From the NCBI RefSeq assembly GCF_017654485.1, contig NZ_CP061091.1, positions 3,478,501-3,542,500 on the forward strand: a stretch of 64,000 nt of DNA, in the 5' to 3' direction. The stretch's first letter is position 1. Every line of letters starts with the position of its first letter. This DNA is from Roseomonas marmotae. GTDB taxonomy: Bacteria > Pseudomonadota > Alphaproteobacteria > Acetobacterales > Acetobacteraceae. Of this stretch, positions 43,998 through 54,237 are shown in pieces. The translations under genes were made by a program, and so were the position numbers. A model generated the notes under the pieces. The model was not told the origin of the DNA. It ran no database searches and saw nothing but the letters and a program-made list of their open reading frames with translations.

Positions 43998-44867
43998 GTG
44001 ACGAAACCGCTGAAGAAGGCCGTACTGCCCGTTGCCGGCCTGGGCACCCGCTTCCTGCCCGCCACCAAGGCGCTGGCGAAGGAAATGCTGCCGGTCGTCG
44101 ACAGGCCGCTGATCCAGTATGCCGTGGACGAGGCCCGCGCCGCCGGGATCGAGCAGTTCTGCTTCGTGACGGGCCGCGGCAAGACCGCCATCGTCGAGCA
44201 TTTCGACGTCGCCTACGAGCTGGAGCGCACCCTGGCCGAGCGCGGCAAGCAGAAGGAGCTCGACGAGCTGCGCGCCATGGCGGTCGAGCCCGGCAATATC
44301 ACCACCGTGCGCCAGCAGGTGCCGATGGGCCTGGGCCATGCCATCTGGTGCGCCCGCACCTTTATCGGCAACGACCCCTTCGCCATCCTGCTGCCCGACG
44401 ACCTGATGCAGTGCGATGTCCCCTGCACCAAGCAGCTGGCCGATGCCTATATGGAGACCGGCGGCAACGTGGTGGCCGTCGAGGAAGTGCCGATGGAGCG
44501 CGTCAACAAGTATGGCGTGCTGGATATCAAGGAGGACAAGGGCCGGCTCGTCTCCGTGAAGGGGCTGGTGGAGAAGCCTTCGATCGACAAGGCGCCCTCC
44601 AACCTCACGGTCATCGGCCGCTATGTGCTGATGCCGGAGGTGATCCCCTTCCTCTCCCTGATGGAGAAGGGCGCCGGTGGCGAGGTGCAGCTGACCGACG
44701 CCATGGCCAAGCTGATCGCGACCCAGCCCTTCCATGGGCTGCGCTACGAGGGCCGCCGCTTCGACTGCGGCGACAAGATCGGATACCTGGAGGCCCAGCT
44801 TGCCTTCGCGCTCTCCCGGCCGGACCTGGCCGAGGCTGTACGTGCCTTCCTGCCACGTTACATGTGA
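43998..44867 (+). CDS. galU: UTP--glucose-1-phosphate uridylyltransferase
   Basis: 289-residue cytoplasmic enzyme making UDP-glucose. AVLPVAGLGTRFLPATK and KEMLPVVDRPLIQYAVDEA are the nucleotide-binding signature; GEVQLTDAMAKLI and RRFDCGDKIGYLEA are typical. A GTG start with GAGGAA upstream is preferred; ATG 43947 would add 17 residues. ugd follows after ten bases. Confidence 0.95.
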   Translation: MTKPLKKAVLPVAGLGTRFLPATKALAKEMLPVVDRPLIQYAVDEARAAGIEQFCFVTGRGKTAIVEHFDVAYELERTLAERGKQKELDELRAMAVEPGNITTVRQQVPMGLGHAIWCARTFIGNDPFAILLPDDLMQCDVPCTKQLADAYMETGGNVVAVEEVPMERVNKYGVLDIKEDKGRLVSVKGLVEKPSIDKAPSNLTVIGRYVLMPEVIPFLSLMEKGAGGEVQLTDAMAKLIATQPFHGLRYEGRRFDCGDKIGYLEAQLAFALSRPDLAEAVRAFLPRYM

Positions 44868-44877
44868 GGCCTGACCC

Positions 44878-46182
44878 ATGCGCATCGCAATGCTCGGAGC
44901 TGGCTATGTCGGCCTTGTCTCCGCCGCCTGTTTCGCTGAATTCGGCGTCGATGTCTGTGTCGTCGATACCGATCCCTCCAAGGTCGAGGCGCTGCGCGGG
45001 GGCCGCATCCCCATCTATGAGCCCGGCCTGGACCGGCTGGTGGAGGAGAATGCGCGCGATGGCCGGCTGCATTTCACCACCGACCTGAAGGAAGCCATCA
45101 AGGGCGCGGATGCCGTCTTCCTGGCCGTGGGCACGCCGACCCGGCGTGGCGACGGCCATGCGGACCTGACCTATGTCTTCGCCGCGGCCGAGCAGGTGGC
45201 ACGTGCGGCCGAGGGCCCGCTGGTGCTGGTGACGAAATCCACCGTCCCCGTCGGCACGGGCGCCAAGGTGAAGGAGATCGTCCGCCGCGTCCGCCCGGAG
45301 CTGGAGATCGAGGTCGCCTCCAACCCCGAATTCCTGCGCGAGGGCAGCGCCATCGGCGATTTCATGCGGCCGGACCGCGTGGTGATCGGTATCGATTCGG
45401 AGCGGGCCTCGCAGGTGCTGAAGCGCCTCTACCGCCCGCTCTACCTGATCGAGACGCCGGTGGTGCAGACCAGCATCGAGACCGCCGAGCTGATCAAATA
45501 CGCCTCCAACGCCTTCCTGGCGGTGAAGATCACCTTCATTAACCAGATGGCCGATCTTTGCGAGAAGGCCGGCGCCAACGTCCATGACGTTGCCCGCGGC
45601 ATGGGGCTCGATGGCCGCATCGGCCGCAAGTTCCTGCATGCCGGGCCGGGCTATGGCGGCTCCTGCTTCCCCAAGGACACGCTGGCGCTCGCCCGCACCG
45701 CTCAGGAACTGGGCGCGCCCGCCACCATCGTCGAGCAGACCATCGCCGCCAACGAAGCCCGCAAGGAGCAGATGGCGCAGCGCGTCATCGATGCCTGCGG
45801 CGGCAGCGTGCAGGGCAAGACCATCGCCGTCTTCGGCCTGACCTTTAAGCCCGAGACGGACGACATGCGCGATGCGCCCTCGCTCGTCATCGTGCCCGCG
45901 CTGATGAAGGCCGGCGCGCAACTGCGCGCCTATGACCCGCAATCCGCCCATGCCCGGCAATCCATGCCGGATGGCGTGCATTTCGCGTCCAGCGCGCTGG
46001 ACGCGGCGCGCGACGCCGATGCGCTGGTGCTGATCACCGAATGGAACGAGTTCCGCGCCATCTCCCCCGACAAGCTGAAGTCCACGATGCGCGGCAACGT
46101 GGTCTGCGATCTGCGTAACGTTTGGGACCCGGCCCAGATGCGGGAGGCCGGCTTCGCCTACTCCTCCATCGGCCGCCCGTGA
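44878..46182 (+). CDS. ugd: UDP-glucose 6-dehydrogenase
   Basis: 434 residues; oxidises UDP-glucose to UDP-glucuronate with NAD. The N-terminal [21 protein letters not shown] is the NAD site, and catalytic Cys263 lies in [12 protein letters not shown]. With galU and the phosphohexomutase it forms a sugar-nucleotide operon for exopolysaccharide or lipopolysaccharide. Confidence 0.96.
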   Translation: MRIAMLGAGYVGLVSAACFAEFGVDVCVVDTDPSKVEALRGGRIPIYEPGLDRLVEENARDGRLHFTTDLKEAIKGADAVFLAVGTPTRRGDGHADLTYVFAAAEQVARAAEGPLVLVTKSTVPVGTGAKVKEIVRRVRPELEIEVASNPEFLREGSAIGDFMRPDRVVIGIDSERASQVLKRLYRPLYLIETPVVQTSIETAELIKYASNAFLAVKITFINQMADLCEKAGANVHDVARGMGLDGRIGRKFLHAGPGYGGSCFPKDTLALARTAQELGAPATIVEQTIAANEARKEQMAQRVIDACGGSVQGKTIAVFGLTFKPETDDMRDAPSLVIVPALMKAGAQLRAYDPQSAHARQSMPDGVHFASSALDAARDADALVLITEWNEFRAISPDKLKSTMRGNVVCDLRNVWDPAQMREAGFAYSSIGRP

Positions 46183-46205
46183 CCGCTCCTCAGGGGACAA
46201 CCGGC

Positions 46206-47618
46206 ATGACCACCTTCCGCCATGATTTCCATCCGACCTCGCTGCGCGAATACGATATCCGCGGCGTGGTCGGAAAAACCCTCTCGGGCGCGGACGCCTT
46301 CGCCATCGGCCGCTGCTTCGGCAGCATCGTGGCCCGCGAAGGCGGAAAGAAGGTGGCGGTCGGCTATGACGGCCGCCTCTCCTCCCCCGATCTCGAGCAG
46401 CAGCTGGTCGCCGGCCTCGTCGCCTGCGGGCTGGAAGTGGCGCGCATCGGCTGCGGCCCCACGCCGATGCTCTATTTCGCCAGCTACGAGCTGAAGGCCG
46501 ATGGCGCCGTGATGGTGACCGGCAGCCACAATCCGCCGGACTACAACGGCTTCAAGATGATGCTGGGCAAGAAGCCCTTCTTCGGGCCGCAGATCCAGCA
46601 GATCGGCCAGATGGCCGCCAGCGGCGACGTGGTGGCGGAAGCCTCCGGCTCCTCTACCCGGGTCGATGTCTCCGACGCCTATGTCGCCCGCATCCTGCAG
46701 GACTATGACGGTGGCGACCGCGCGCTGAAGGTGGTCTGGGACCCCGGCAACGGCTCGGGCGCCGAGATCACCAGGCGCCTCGCGGACAAGCTGCCGGGCA
46801 GCCACACCGTCATCAACGGCGAGATCGACGGCCGCTTCCCCAACCACCATCCCGACCCGACGGTGCTGAAGAACCTCGAGCAGATCATCGCCGAGGTGAA
46901 GAAGCAGGGCGCCGATCTCGGCATCGCCCTCGACGGCGACGCCGACCGCATCGGCGCGGTGGATGGCGAGGGCAACATGCTCTTCGGCGACCAGCTGCTG
47001 GTGGTGCTGGCGCGGGACGTGCTGAAGCAGCATCCGGGCGGCACCATCATCGCCGACGTCAAGGCATCCCAGGTGCTCTTCGACGAGGTGGCCAAGGCCG
47101 GCGGCAATCCGCTGATGTGGAAGACCGGCCACAGCCTGATCAAGGCGAAGATGGCGGAGACCAAGGCGCCGCTGGCCGGCGAGATGTCCGGCCATATCTT
47201 CTTCGCCGACAAGTGGTACGGCTTCGATGACGCGCTCTATTCCGCCGTGCGCCTGCTGGGCATCGTGGCCCGCGCAGACGAGAGCCTGGCGCAGATGCGC
47301 GACGCCCTGCCCAAGGTGATCAACACGCCCGAGCTGCGCTTCAACTGCCCGGACGAGCGCAAGTTCGGCGTCATCCGGGAGGTGAAGTCCCGCCTCGCCA
47401 CCTCCGGTGCCAATGTGCAGGATGTCGATGGCGTGCGCGTGCTGACCGAGGATGGCTGGTGGCTGCTGCGTGCCTCCAATACCCAGGCGGTGCTGGTGGC
47501 GCGGGCCGAGGCCAAGACCGAGGAAGGGCTGGAGCGCCTGAAGGCCCTGCTGGCCGAGCAGCTGGAGGCTTCCGGCCTGCAGGCGCCGGATTTCTCCGGC
47601 GAGAACGCCGGGCACTGA
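46206..47618 (+). CDS. Phosphomannomutase/phosphoglucomutase
   Basis: 470-residue alpha-D-phosphohexomutase of the AlgC/ManB type, interconverting hexose 6- and 1-phosphates. The phosphoserine is Ser107 in [12 protein letters not shown], the metal loop DGDADR starts at residue 243 and the sugar-binding loop is GEMSGHIFF. It feeds galU with glucose-1-phosphate and possibly GDP-mannose synthesis. The start follows ugd by 23 bases; upstream in-frame codons overlap ugd. Confidence 0.94.
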   Translation: MTTFRHDFHPTSLREYDIRGVVGKTLSGADAFAIGRCFGSIVAREGGKKVAVGYDGRLSSPDLEQQLVAGLVACGLEVARIGCGPTPMLYFASYELKADGAVMVTGSHNPPDYNGFKMMLGKKPFFGPQIQQIGQMAASGDVVAEASGSSTRVDVSDAYVARILQDYDGGDRALKVVWDPGNGSGAEITRRLADKLPGSHTVINGEIDGRFPNHHPDPTVLKNLEQIIAEVKKQGADLGIALDGDADRIGAVDGEGNMLFGDQLLVVLARDVLKQHPGGTIIADVKASQVLFDEVAKAGGNPLMWKTGHSLIKAKMAETKAPLAGEMSGHIFFADKWYGFDDALYSAVRLLGIVARADESLAQMRDALPKVINTPELRFNCPDERKFGVIREVKSRLATSGANVQDVDGVRVLTEDGWWLLRASNTQAVLVARAEAKTEEGLERLKALLAEQLEASGLQAPDFSGENAGH

Positions 47619-47688
47619 GGCCGCTCTCCCCGGCATGCCGTCCCTTGGGGCGGCGTGCCGGTCCGGCGTCCCGGGCAGGAACCGAGCG

Positions 47689-47961
47689 ATGTTCAAGGCA
47701 CTGACCACGGCCATCACCCGGATGCGCGTGCTGATGAACCAGGGCGAGCAGGTGGCGGTCGAATACCCGCCCGGCCATACCGGCAATATCGTCGGTGGCG
47801 GCGCCACCCGCACCGAGGGCAATGGCGAATCCCTGCACATCCACCATGAGGATGCCGCCTTCGCCCGCCCCGCCCCCGGCATTCCCGTCTTCACGGGCGG
47901 GTCCGAGGGCGATGTCACTTACCTGCCGGTGGATGGCGGGGGAACGAACCCTAGGACATAA
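47689..47961 (+). CDS. Small protein of unknown function
   Basis: 90 residues, MFKALTTAITRMRVLMNQG at the start, then a polar Gly/His-rich body (HTGNIVGGGATRTEGNGESLHIHHED). AGGA precedes the ATG. It is not recognised. It follows the phosphohexomutase by 70 bases, past an imperfect hairpin near 47629-47661, and its last 11 bases overlap the 3' end of the convergent LysE gene. Chance frame is possible but start context and placement favour a gene. Confidence 0.45.
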   Translation: MFKALTTAITRMRVLMNQGEQVAVEYPPGHTGNIVGGGATRTEGNGESLHIHHEDAAFARPAPGIPVFTGGSEGDVTYLPVDGGGTNPRT

Positions 47962-48547
47962 ATCCTCTCACCCGCGCCAGGGCCAGGGTGCCATGGGCGG
48001 TCAGCATCATGCCGACGACCTGGTTCAGCCAGAGCAGCAGCTGCGGCCGCAGCCAGGGCCGCAGCAGTGCCACGCCGCCGCTGAGGCAGCCCCACCACAG
48101 CAGCGCCGCCAGCAGCATTCCCCCCAGCAGCCCCGGCGCGTCGCCGCCCAGATGCGGGGACAGGCGCGAGACCGTCAGCACCAGCGGCATCGGCGCGGTG
48201 GCATGCAGCGCCGCGGCGGAAAGATAGGCCGCCAGCGGCGTGAGGCTGGCATCACGCCCCTGCTTCCGGCGCATCAGAATGCGCGCGGCCGCGAGCAGCA
48301 GGAAGACTCCGCTGAGGATATCAGTGACTTTCTCATCCGCGCCGCTCCATTCCGGCAGGCTCCCCAGCCCGAGCAGGATCAAGGCGCCATAACCCAGTTG
48401 CACCGTGGTCGCGCCGAGCCCGGTGCAGAAGCCGATCCGCATCCCCGCCGCGAAGCTCCGCTGGATACAGAGCAGACCCATGGGCCCGACGGGCGTGAGG
48501 ATGGAGAAGCCCAGCGCGAGGCCAACAAACAGGGGCGTGTCGCTCAT
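47951..48547 (-). CDS. LysE family transporter
   Basis: 198-residue inner-membrane protein with about six helices; the LysE/RhtB group exports amino acids and related compounds. SILTPVGPMGLLCIQRSFAAG is the family N-terminal motif. The start at 48547 is chosen for an eight-base distance from GGAGAGG; further ATG and GTG codons lie just upstream. The 185-base stretch to the next gene holds a hairpin TCCGCGCG/CGCGCGGA near 48699-48726 but no gene. Confidence 0.85.
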   Translation of the reverse strand: MSDTPLFVGLALGFSILTPVGPMGLLCIQRSFAAGMRIGFCTGLGATTVQLGYGALILLGLGSLPEWSGADEKVTDILSGVFLLLAAARILMRRKQGRDASLTPLAAYLSAAALHATAPMPLVLTVSRLSPHLGGDAPGLLGGMLLAALLWWGCLSGGVALLRPWLRPQLLLWLNQVVGMMLTAHGTLALARVRGFMS

Positions 48548-48742
48548 CATGATCACCTCTCCGTCTGAGTGCCATGGCGGTCCGCCGCGGACGAGCCCCT
48601 GGCCCCGGCGGGGGCGGGCGCGGAAGCCGCGTCGTCTCGCCCTCGCCCGTCTTTAGGAACTTTGGCCTATCAATCAGAACGAATCAAGAACGCAGCAGTC
48701 CGCGCGGCATCACGCCTTCGCGCGGAGCCTGGCCGGGCGGCT

Positions 48743-49603
48743 TCAGGCGCCTGCCCGGTCCCGCCGGAAGGTGAAGAAGCCGGAGAGGATGATGATGGCG
48801 ACGCCCAGGGCCATCATGTTGTCCAGCCTGTCGCCGAAGACGAGGTAGCCGAGCACGATGGCCCAGATCATCTGGCTGTATTGCGCCGGCGCCACCAGGC
48901 TGGCGGGGATGCGGGCGGAGGCCAGCATCACCAGCAGGTTTCCGGCCGCCGCCAGCAGCCCGTAGCCCAGCAGCCAGACCCACTGCATCGGCGTCGGCCA
49001 GACGAAATGGGGCAGCATCAGCAGCCCGCCGGCCAGGATCGGCCCCAGCAGCCCGGCGCCGTAGAGCGACATGCGCTTCTCCGTGTGCCCGAAGGCGCGC
49101 ATGGCCACCACCGTCACCGCGCCAGAGAGCCCGGCGACCAGCGCGCCGAGATGGCCGATATTCAGTTCCCGGAAGCCGGGGCGCAGCACCACCAGCACGC
49201 CCAGGAAGCCCATCAGCACCGCCAGCCAGCGCCGCCAGCCCACGCGCTCGCGCAGGAAGAGGACGGAGAGGATGGTGACGAAGGTCGGCATCAGGAAGAG
49301 CAGGCAGAAGGCCTCGGCCATCGGCAGATGCGTGAAGGCCGTGACGCTGCCGATGCTGTTGCTGACCGCGGCCCCCGCGCGCACGAACCACATGACCCGG
49401 TTGTTGGCATGCACGACGTCGCGCAGCCGCTCGCCCCGGCGGCGCAGCAGCGGCAGGGCCAGCAGGCCGGAGAGCGCGCCGAAGAACACCACCTCATAGG
49501 CGCTGAGCGCGCCGCCCAGCAGCTTCACGGAGGCATCGCTGATGGCATAGGCGGAGAAGGCCAGGAAGGCGAGCAGGATTCCCTGCGACGCGGATCGGTC
49601 CAT
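48743..49603 (-). CDS. EamA/DMT superfamily transporter
   Basis: 286-residue protein with ten predicted helices in two EamA repeats (FSAYAISDASVKLLGG and LGALVAGLSGAVTVVAM). RERVGWRRWLAVLMGFLGVLVVLRP spans the end of the first repeat, the most conserved part. The substrate is unknown; relatives export metabolites. It is divergent from the PLP-enzyme gene. Confidence 0.88.
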   Translation of the reverse strand: MDRSASQGILLAFLAFSAYAISDASVKLLGGALSAYEVVFFGALSGLLALPLLRRRGERLRDVVHANNRVMWFVRAGAAVSNSIGSVTAFTHLPMAEAFCLLFLMPTFVTILSVLFLRERVGWRRWLAVLMGFLGVLVVLRPGFRELNIGHLGALVAGLSGAVTVVAMRAFGHTEKRMSLYGAGLLGPILAGGLLMLPHFVWPTPMQWVWLLGYGLLAAAGNLLVMLASARIPASLVAPAQYSQMIWAIVLGYLVFGDRLDNMMALGVAIIILSGFFTFRRDRAGA

Positions 49604-49774
49604 GCGGCACCAGAATTAGGGATGGCGTGATCTCGCCCAGCCTGACTCGCTTCGCCAGTGCGGGAATCATAAAAACTCCGCGTCACGCCTTCATGACTTC
49701 GCGCGCCGATGACGGGCTGAGCCCGGCGCCGAAGCTGCTATGCTCCGCCGGACGATTCGCTACAGGAGCACGCC

Positions 49775-50881
49775 ATGCTGCAACGCCCGCCCGCCGAACC
49801 CGGCATGCGCGAGGAAGAGGTGGATACCCCCGCCCTGATCCTCGATCTCGATGCCTTCGAGGCGAATCTGGATGCCATGGCCGGCTTCCTGGCGCCCACC
49901 GGCACGAAGCTGCGCGCCCATGCCAAGACGCATAAGTCCTCCATCATCGCGCTGGAGCAGATGAAGCGCGGCGCTGTCGGCCAATGCGTGCAGAAGGTAG
50001 CGGAGGCCGAGGCCCTGGCCTGGGGCGGCGTGCCGGATATCCTGGTCAGCAACGAGGTCGTCTCCCCGCGCAAGCTGGCGCGGCTGATGGCCCTCTCCCG
50101 CATCGCCCGCGTCGCGCTCTGCACGGATCATGAGGCCGGGATCGCGCTGGCCGAGCAGGCGGCCGAGGCGGCGGGGCAGCGCCTGCGGATGCTGGTGGAA
50201 ATTGATGTCGGCGCCGCCCGCTGCGGCGTGCAGCCCGGCCCCGCGGCGGTGGCACTGGCGCAGCGGATCGCCGCCAGCCCGCACCTGATCTTCGGCGGGC
50301 TGCAGGCCTATCACGGCAGCGCGCAGCACCAGCGCAGCCCGGAGCAGCGCGCCGCCACCATCGCCGGCGCGGTGGAGCAGACCCGCCGCACGGTGGAGCA
50401 GCTGCGCCAGCAGGGACTGGATTGCGGGATCGTCGGCGGCGCCGGCACGGGCACCTTCCGGCATGAGGCCACCAGCGGCGTCTATACGGAGATCCAGGCA
50501 GGCTCCTACGCCCTGATGGATGCCGATTACGCCGCCAATGAGGATGCGCCGCCCTTCCGCCACGCGCTCTTCGTGCTGACGCAGGTGATGAGCACGCCGC
50601 ATGACGGGCTGGTGGTGGTCGATGCCGGCCACAAGGCCATCCCGACCGATTCCGGCTTCCCCAGGCCCTGGCAGCGGCCGGGCCTGCGCTATGCCGGCGC
50701 CTCGGACGAGCACGGCAATATCCTAGTGGAAGGCGGCGCGGCGCCGAAGCTGGGCGAGACCCTGCGGCTGGTGCCTGGCCATTGCGACCCGACGGTGGAC
50801 CGCTACGACTGGTATGTCGGGGTCCGCAAGGGCCGGGTGGAATGCCTCTGGCCCGTGGCGGCACGGGGAGCCATGCAGTAG
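49775..50881 (+). CDS. D-threonine aldolase/D-serine dehydratase-like PLP enzyme
   Basis: 368-residue fold-type III PLP enzyme. The alanine-racemase-like barrel has the PLP lysine in RAHAKTHKS, and the C-terminal D-serine dehydratase-like domain has GHCDPTV with metal-binding His and Cys. Family members include D-threonine aldolase and 3-hydroxyaspartate aldolase (BhcC). No other beta-hydroxyaspartate-cycle genes are near, so D-threonine or D-serine type chemistry is as likely. Confidence 0.85.
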   Translation: MLQRPPAEPGMREEEVDTPALILDLDAFEANLDAMAGFLAPTGTKLRAHAKTHKSSIIALEQMKRGAVGQCVQKVAEAEALAWGGVPDILVSNEVVSPRKLARLMALSRIARVALCTDHEAGIALAEQAAEAAGQRLRMLVEIDVGAARCGVQPGPAAVALAQRIAASPHLIFGGLQAYHGSAQHQRSPEQRAATIAGAVEQTRRTVEQLRQQGLDCGIVGGAGTGTFRHEATSGVYTEIQAGSYALMDADYAANEDAPPFRHALFVLTQVMSTPHDGLVVVDAGHKAIPTDSGFPRPWQRPGLRYAGASDEHGNILVEGGAAPKLGETLRLVPGHCDPTVDRYDWYVGVRKGRVECLWPVAARGAMQ

Positions 50882-50991
50882 AGGGGCGGTTAAGAACAAT
50901 ATTTCCCAGTTCGCGTCAAGCAACAAACTCATTGCAGGGGCGTTGAACCGGTAAGCGTCTCCAAGGCGCACCGCAGGAACCGGAGTACCGG

Positions 50992-51192
50992 ATGTTCATC
51001 GCCCCCTTTACGCGCCTGACCACATTGGATCTGTCAGACACTGCCCGCCTCGGCATCAAGGAGGCCGCCCGCCAGGCCGCGCTGCTGCGGGTGCCCGGCC
51101 ACGACTTCGGCCATGGCACGCGCCTGACGGAACTCGCCTCCCATGCCCCGCCGGCCGGACCCGGCCCCCGCGATCATGGGGAGGAGGATTAG
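50992..51192 (+). CDS. Small protein of unknown function, 66 residues
   Basis: MFIAPFTRLTTLDLSDTARLGIK at the start, then a Gly/Pro-rich tail. CCGGAG lies shortly before the ATG and the gene sits in a co-directional gap after the PLP enzyme. No family recognised; it may be a short helical protein or a chance frame. Confidence 0.4.
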   Translation: MFIAPFTRLTTLDLSDTARLGIKEAARQAALLRVPGHDFGHGTRLTELASHAPPAGPGPRDHGEED

Positions 51193-51196
51193 GCGT

Positions 51197-52273
51197 TCAG
51201 CGCGGCGCCAGCGCCGCCGCTTCCAGGATGCCGCAGGTCAGGTGGTAGAGGCTGCTGGCCGGCGCTGCTTCCGTGCTGAAGGCACCACCGGGCAGCCGCC
51301 GTTCGTGCCAGAGCCCATCCGGCCGCAGATAGGCTGACAGGGCCGCCTCGGCCGCTGCCAGCCGCTCCGGCCGGAAGGGCCGCCGCAGGGCCTCGGATTT
51401 CAGCCGCTCGGTCTGCGGCCAGAGCCGCGCCCCCGCCTCCAGCACCCGCCCATCCGGCGCCAGGGCGTCCCGCAAGGCGCCGCTGCTGGCATCCTCGCCA
51501 TGGCGGTCCACGAAATCCTGCAGAATGGCGGCCTCGGCCGGTACCGGCCCCCGCGTCAGCCGGGCGTGGCGGTGCAGCAGCCAGATCCATTCGCAATGAT
51601 GGCCGGGTTCAACCACCGCCGGCTCCGCCGCCCGCCAGTCCTCGCCGAAGAATTCCAGCAGCGCGCCACCGCGCAGGAAGCGCTCGCGGAACAGCGCCAC
51701 CAGCGGCGTGGCGCGCTCCAGGAAGCACGTCTCGCCGAAAGCCTCGGCGGCGGCCAGCCGGGCCTCCAGAAGGTGCATATGCGGGTTCTGCCGGCGCGGC
51801 AGACCGGGCGGCAGGCTCTCCACATAACCGCCGGCCGGATGGGCCATGGCGGACTCGATGAAATCGTCGAGCGCCATGGCCGGCCCGCGCAGCGCCGCCG
51901 CCGGCAGGATGGCCGTGGCGGCGGACAGGGCCAGCAGCACGAAGGCCTGGTCGTAGAGGTCGATTCGCGCATCCGTCACGCGCCCCTGACGGTCGAAGCG
52001 CCAGGCATAGCCGCCGCCGGGCAGCGCGGCGCGGCGGCGCAGGAAATCGACGCCCAGCTCCACCGCCCCCGCCGCGCGGGGCAGGCCATGGCGATGCGCC
52101 TGGGCGAAGACATAGACCTGCCGCGCCGCGACGCGAAGGCGCCGGTAATCCAGCGGGCAGTCCAGCCGGTCAAGCGTCAGGCTTTCCTCGAAGGCGCCGG
52201 CCTGCCAATCCACCCCATGCGCCAGCCAGAGCGGCCATGCCGCGCCTGCCAGCCAACCCTTCAGACCGGACAT
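51197..52273 (-). CDS. AGE family epimerase/isomerase
   Basis: 358-residue (alpha/alpha)6-barrel protein of the N-acylglucosamine 2-epimerase group, which includes mannose isomerases and cellobiose epimerases. Catalytic histidines are expected in EPGHHCEWIWLLHRH and in the NPHMHLLEARLAA segment; ARLWPQTERLKSEA is the late family motif. The start at MSGLKGWLAG has GGGGAG nine bases upstream, better than the ATG seven codons earlier. The sugar substrate is unknown. Confidence 0.85.
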   Translation of the reverse strand: MSGLKGWLAGAAWPLWLAHGVDWQAGAFEESLTLDRLDCPLDYRRLRVAARQVYVFAQAHRHGLPRAAGAVELGVDFLRRRAALPGGGYAWRFDRQGRVTDARIDLYDQAFVLLALSAATAILPAAALRGPAMALDDFIESAMAHPAGGYVESLPPGLPRRQNPHMHLLEARLAAAEAFGETCFLERATPLVALFRERFLRGGALLEFFGEDWRAAEPAVVEPGHHCEWIWLLHRHARLTRGPVPAEAAILQDFVDRHGEDASSGALRDALAPDGRVLEAGARLWPQTERLKSEALRRPFRPERLAAAEAALSAYLRPDGLWHERRLPGGAFSTEAAPASSLYHLTCGILEAAALAPR

Positions 52274-52423
52274 GCCGTCCCGCTCCCCATCCATGGCGCG
52301 CGGTTACGGCGGGCCCACGACCCTGTCAAAGCCCAGCACACGATCCGCTCTTGACCACGCGCGCGGCGCGGCGCATCGCCCTTGTTTCCCGTTGAACCCC
52401 AGGAAGGCCCGGACCTCCAGCCC

Positions 52424-53203
52424 ATGCTCGCACTGCGCGTCATCCCCTGCCTGGACGTGAAGGACGGCCGCGTCGTGAAGGGCGTGAATTTCGTCTCCCT
52501 CCGCGATGCCGGCGACCCGGTGGAGCAGGCCCGCACCTATGACCGGGAGGGGGCGGACGAGATCACCTTCCTCGATATCGGCGCGACGCATGAGAACCGC
52601 GACACGATGTATGACGTCATCGCCCGCACGGCGGCCGAGGTCTTCATCCCCCTGACCGTCGGCGGCGGCGTCCGCAGCGTCGAGGATGTCCGCAAGCTGC
52701 TGCTGGCGGGCGCCGACAAGGCCAGCATCAATTCCGCCGCCGTCACCGACCCCGACCTGGTGCGCCGCGCCGCCCAGGCCTTCGGCAGCCAGGCCATCAC
52801 GGTGGCCATCGACGCCCGCCAGGTCTCCCCCGGCAAATGGGAGGTCTTCACCCATGGCGGCCGCAAGGGCACGGGCATCGACGCGCTGGACTGGGCCCGG
52901 CAGGTCGCCAGCCTGGGGGCCGGGGAACTGCTGGTGACCTCGATGGACCGGGACGGCACCAAATCGGGCTTCGACCTGGACCTGCTGCGCGCCATGCGCG
53001 CCGCCGTCCGGCTGCCGCTGGTGGCCTCGGGCGGGGTGGGCAAGGTCGAGCACTTCATCGAGGGCGCGCGCGCCGGGGCTACCGGCCTGCTCGCCGCCAG
53101 CGTGTTCCACTATGGCGAGATGCGTATCGCCGAGGCCAAGGCGGCGCTCGCCGCCGCTGGCCTGCCGGTGCGCCCACTGACAGACCGCAGGAAAGTCGCC
53201 TGA
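52424..53203 (+). CDS. hisF: Imidazole glycerol phosphate synthase cyclase subunit
   Basis: 259-residue TIM barrel that, with HisH, forms imidazole glycerol phosphate and AICAR in histidine synthesis. Catalytic Asp11 ([14 protein letters not shown]) and Asp130 (VAIDARQV) are in place. hisE begins after three bases. hisH, hisA and hisB are not in the window. Confidence 0.96.
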   Translation: MLALRVIPCLDVKDGRVVKGVNFVSLRDAGDPVEQARTYDREGADEITFLDIGATHENRDTMYDVIARTAAEVFIPLTVGGGVRSVEDVRKLLLAGADKASINSAAVTDPDLVRRAAQAFGSQAITVAIDARQVSPGKWEVFTHGGRKGTGIDALDWARQVASLGAGELLVTSMDRDGTKSGFDLDLLRAMRAAVRLPLVASGGVGKVEHFIEGARAGATGLLAASVFHYGEMRIAEAKAALAAAGLPVRPLTDRRKVA

Positions 53204-53206
53204 AGC

Positions 53207-53764
53207 ATGGCTAAAGACTTGAAGAAGAAGGCGACGGGGAAACTCGCCGCCAAGCCCGCGGCCAAGAAGCCGGCCAAGAAGAAGGCCGCCCTGCCGCTGC
53301 CGCCGGATCTGGCCCCGGTCGTGCCCCCGGTCATCGCCAAGGCGCGCAAATCCGTCCGGAAGGTCGAGGCGCGCCACCTGCTGCCGCTGGACCTGCCGGC
53401 CACCGGCGATATCGAGGTGCTGCGCCGGCTGTGGGAGACAATCGAGAACCGCCGCGTTTCCGGCGATACCACCATCTCCCATTCCGCCCGGCTGCTGTCG
53501 CGCGGCACCGCCAAGGTGGCGCAGAAGCTGGGCGAGGAAGCGGTGGAATGCGTGATCGAGGCGACGCTGGGCAACCGCTCCGCCACGGTGCTGGAAAGCG
53601 CCGACCTGCTCTATCACCTGCTGGTGGTCTGGGTGGATGCCGGCATCCGGCCGGAGGAAGTCTGGGCCGAGCTGGTGCGGCGCGAGGGCATCTCCGGTAT
53701 TGCCGAGAAGGCGGCCCGCCCCAAGGGCATCGTCCGCGCCGCCCAGACGACGAAAATCCCCTAA
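53207..53764 (+). CDS. hisE: Phosphoribosyl-ATP pyrophosphatase with basic N-terminal extension
   Basis: 185 residues against about 100-110 for ordinary HisE. The C-terminal core is normal: [15 protein letters not shown], then [20 protein letters not shown] and [13 protein letters not shown], carrying the Mg-binding acidic residues. Hydrolyses PR-ATP to PR-AMP. The first 60 residues are a Lys/Ala/Pro-rich tail ([20 protein letters not shown]), histone-H1-like. The ATG right after hisF is the only good start; an internal start without the tail has no ATG at the core boundary. Confidence 0.93.
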   Translation: MAKDLKKKATGKLAAKPAAKKPAKKKAALPLPPDLAPVVPPVIAKARKSVRKVEARHLLPLDLPATGDIEVLRRLWETIENRRVSGDTTISHSARLLSRGTAKVAQKLGEEAVECVIEATLGNRSATVLESADLLYHLLVVWVDAGIRPEEVWAELVRREGISGIAEKAARPKGIVRAAQTTKIP

Positions 53765-53782
53765 GCCAGAGGAACGTCCGCC

Positions 53783-54175
53783 ATGCCTGTCTCCGGCCGC
53801 CCCCCTTATGACGAGGGCAATATCTTCGCCCGCATCCTGCGCGGCGAGATCCCGTCGCGGAAGGTGCATGAGGATGAATACGCCCTCGCCTTCCACGACA
53901 TCGCGCCGCAGGCGGCGGTGCATGTGCTGGTAATCCCGAAGGGGCCCTATGTCTCGGTCGCCGACTTCTCGGTCGGGGCCCCGCCCGAGGCCATCGCCGG
54001 CTTCTGGCGCGCGGTGGCGGAGACGGCGCGCAAGCTGGGGCTGGAAGATGCCGGCTTTCGTGTGCTGACCAATATGGGCCATGACGCCGGGCAGGAAGTG
54101 CCGCATTTCCATGTGCATATCTTCGGCGGCCAGCCGCTGGGGCCGATGCTGGCCGGGCGCGGGCCCGGCGCCTGA
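53783..54175 (+). CDS. HIT family protein
   Basis: 130-residue histidine-triad nucleotide hydrolase, HINT-like. EGNIFARILRGEIPSRKVHED at the N-terminus and the triad HFHVHIF near the C-terminus are diagnostic. It follows hisE by 18 bases, an arrangement common in alphaproteobacteria. Likely substrates are AMP-lysine type phosphoramidates. Confidence 0.94.
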   Translation: MPVSGRPPYDEGNIFARILRGEIPSRKVHEDEYALAFHDIAPQAAVHVLVIPKGPYVSVADFSVGAPPEAIAGFWRAVAETARKLGLEDAGFRVLTNMGHDAGQEVPHFHVHIFGGQPLGPMLAGRGPGA

Positions 54176-54237
54176 TCATGGCCGCCGGAACCGGCCGGGG
54201 ACTTGAACCCGTCCCTCCGCGCCGCCATCCATTAAGG

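Noticed and set aside
53220..53330. Low-complexity Lys/Ala repeats of hisE as a possible DNA repeat element
   Set aside because: The repeats are in frame and encode the protein tail; they are not flanked or copied elsewhere in the window.
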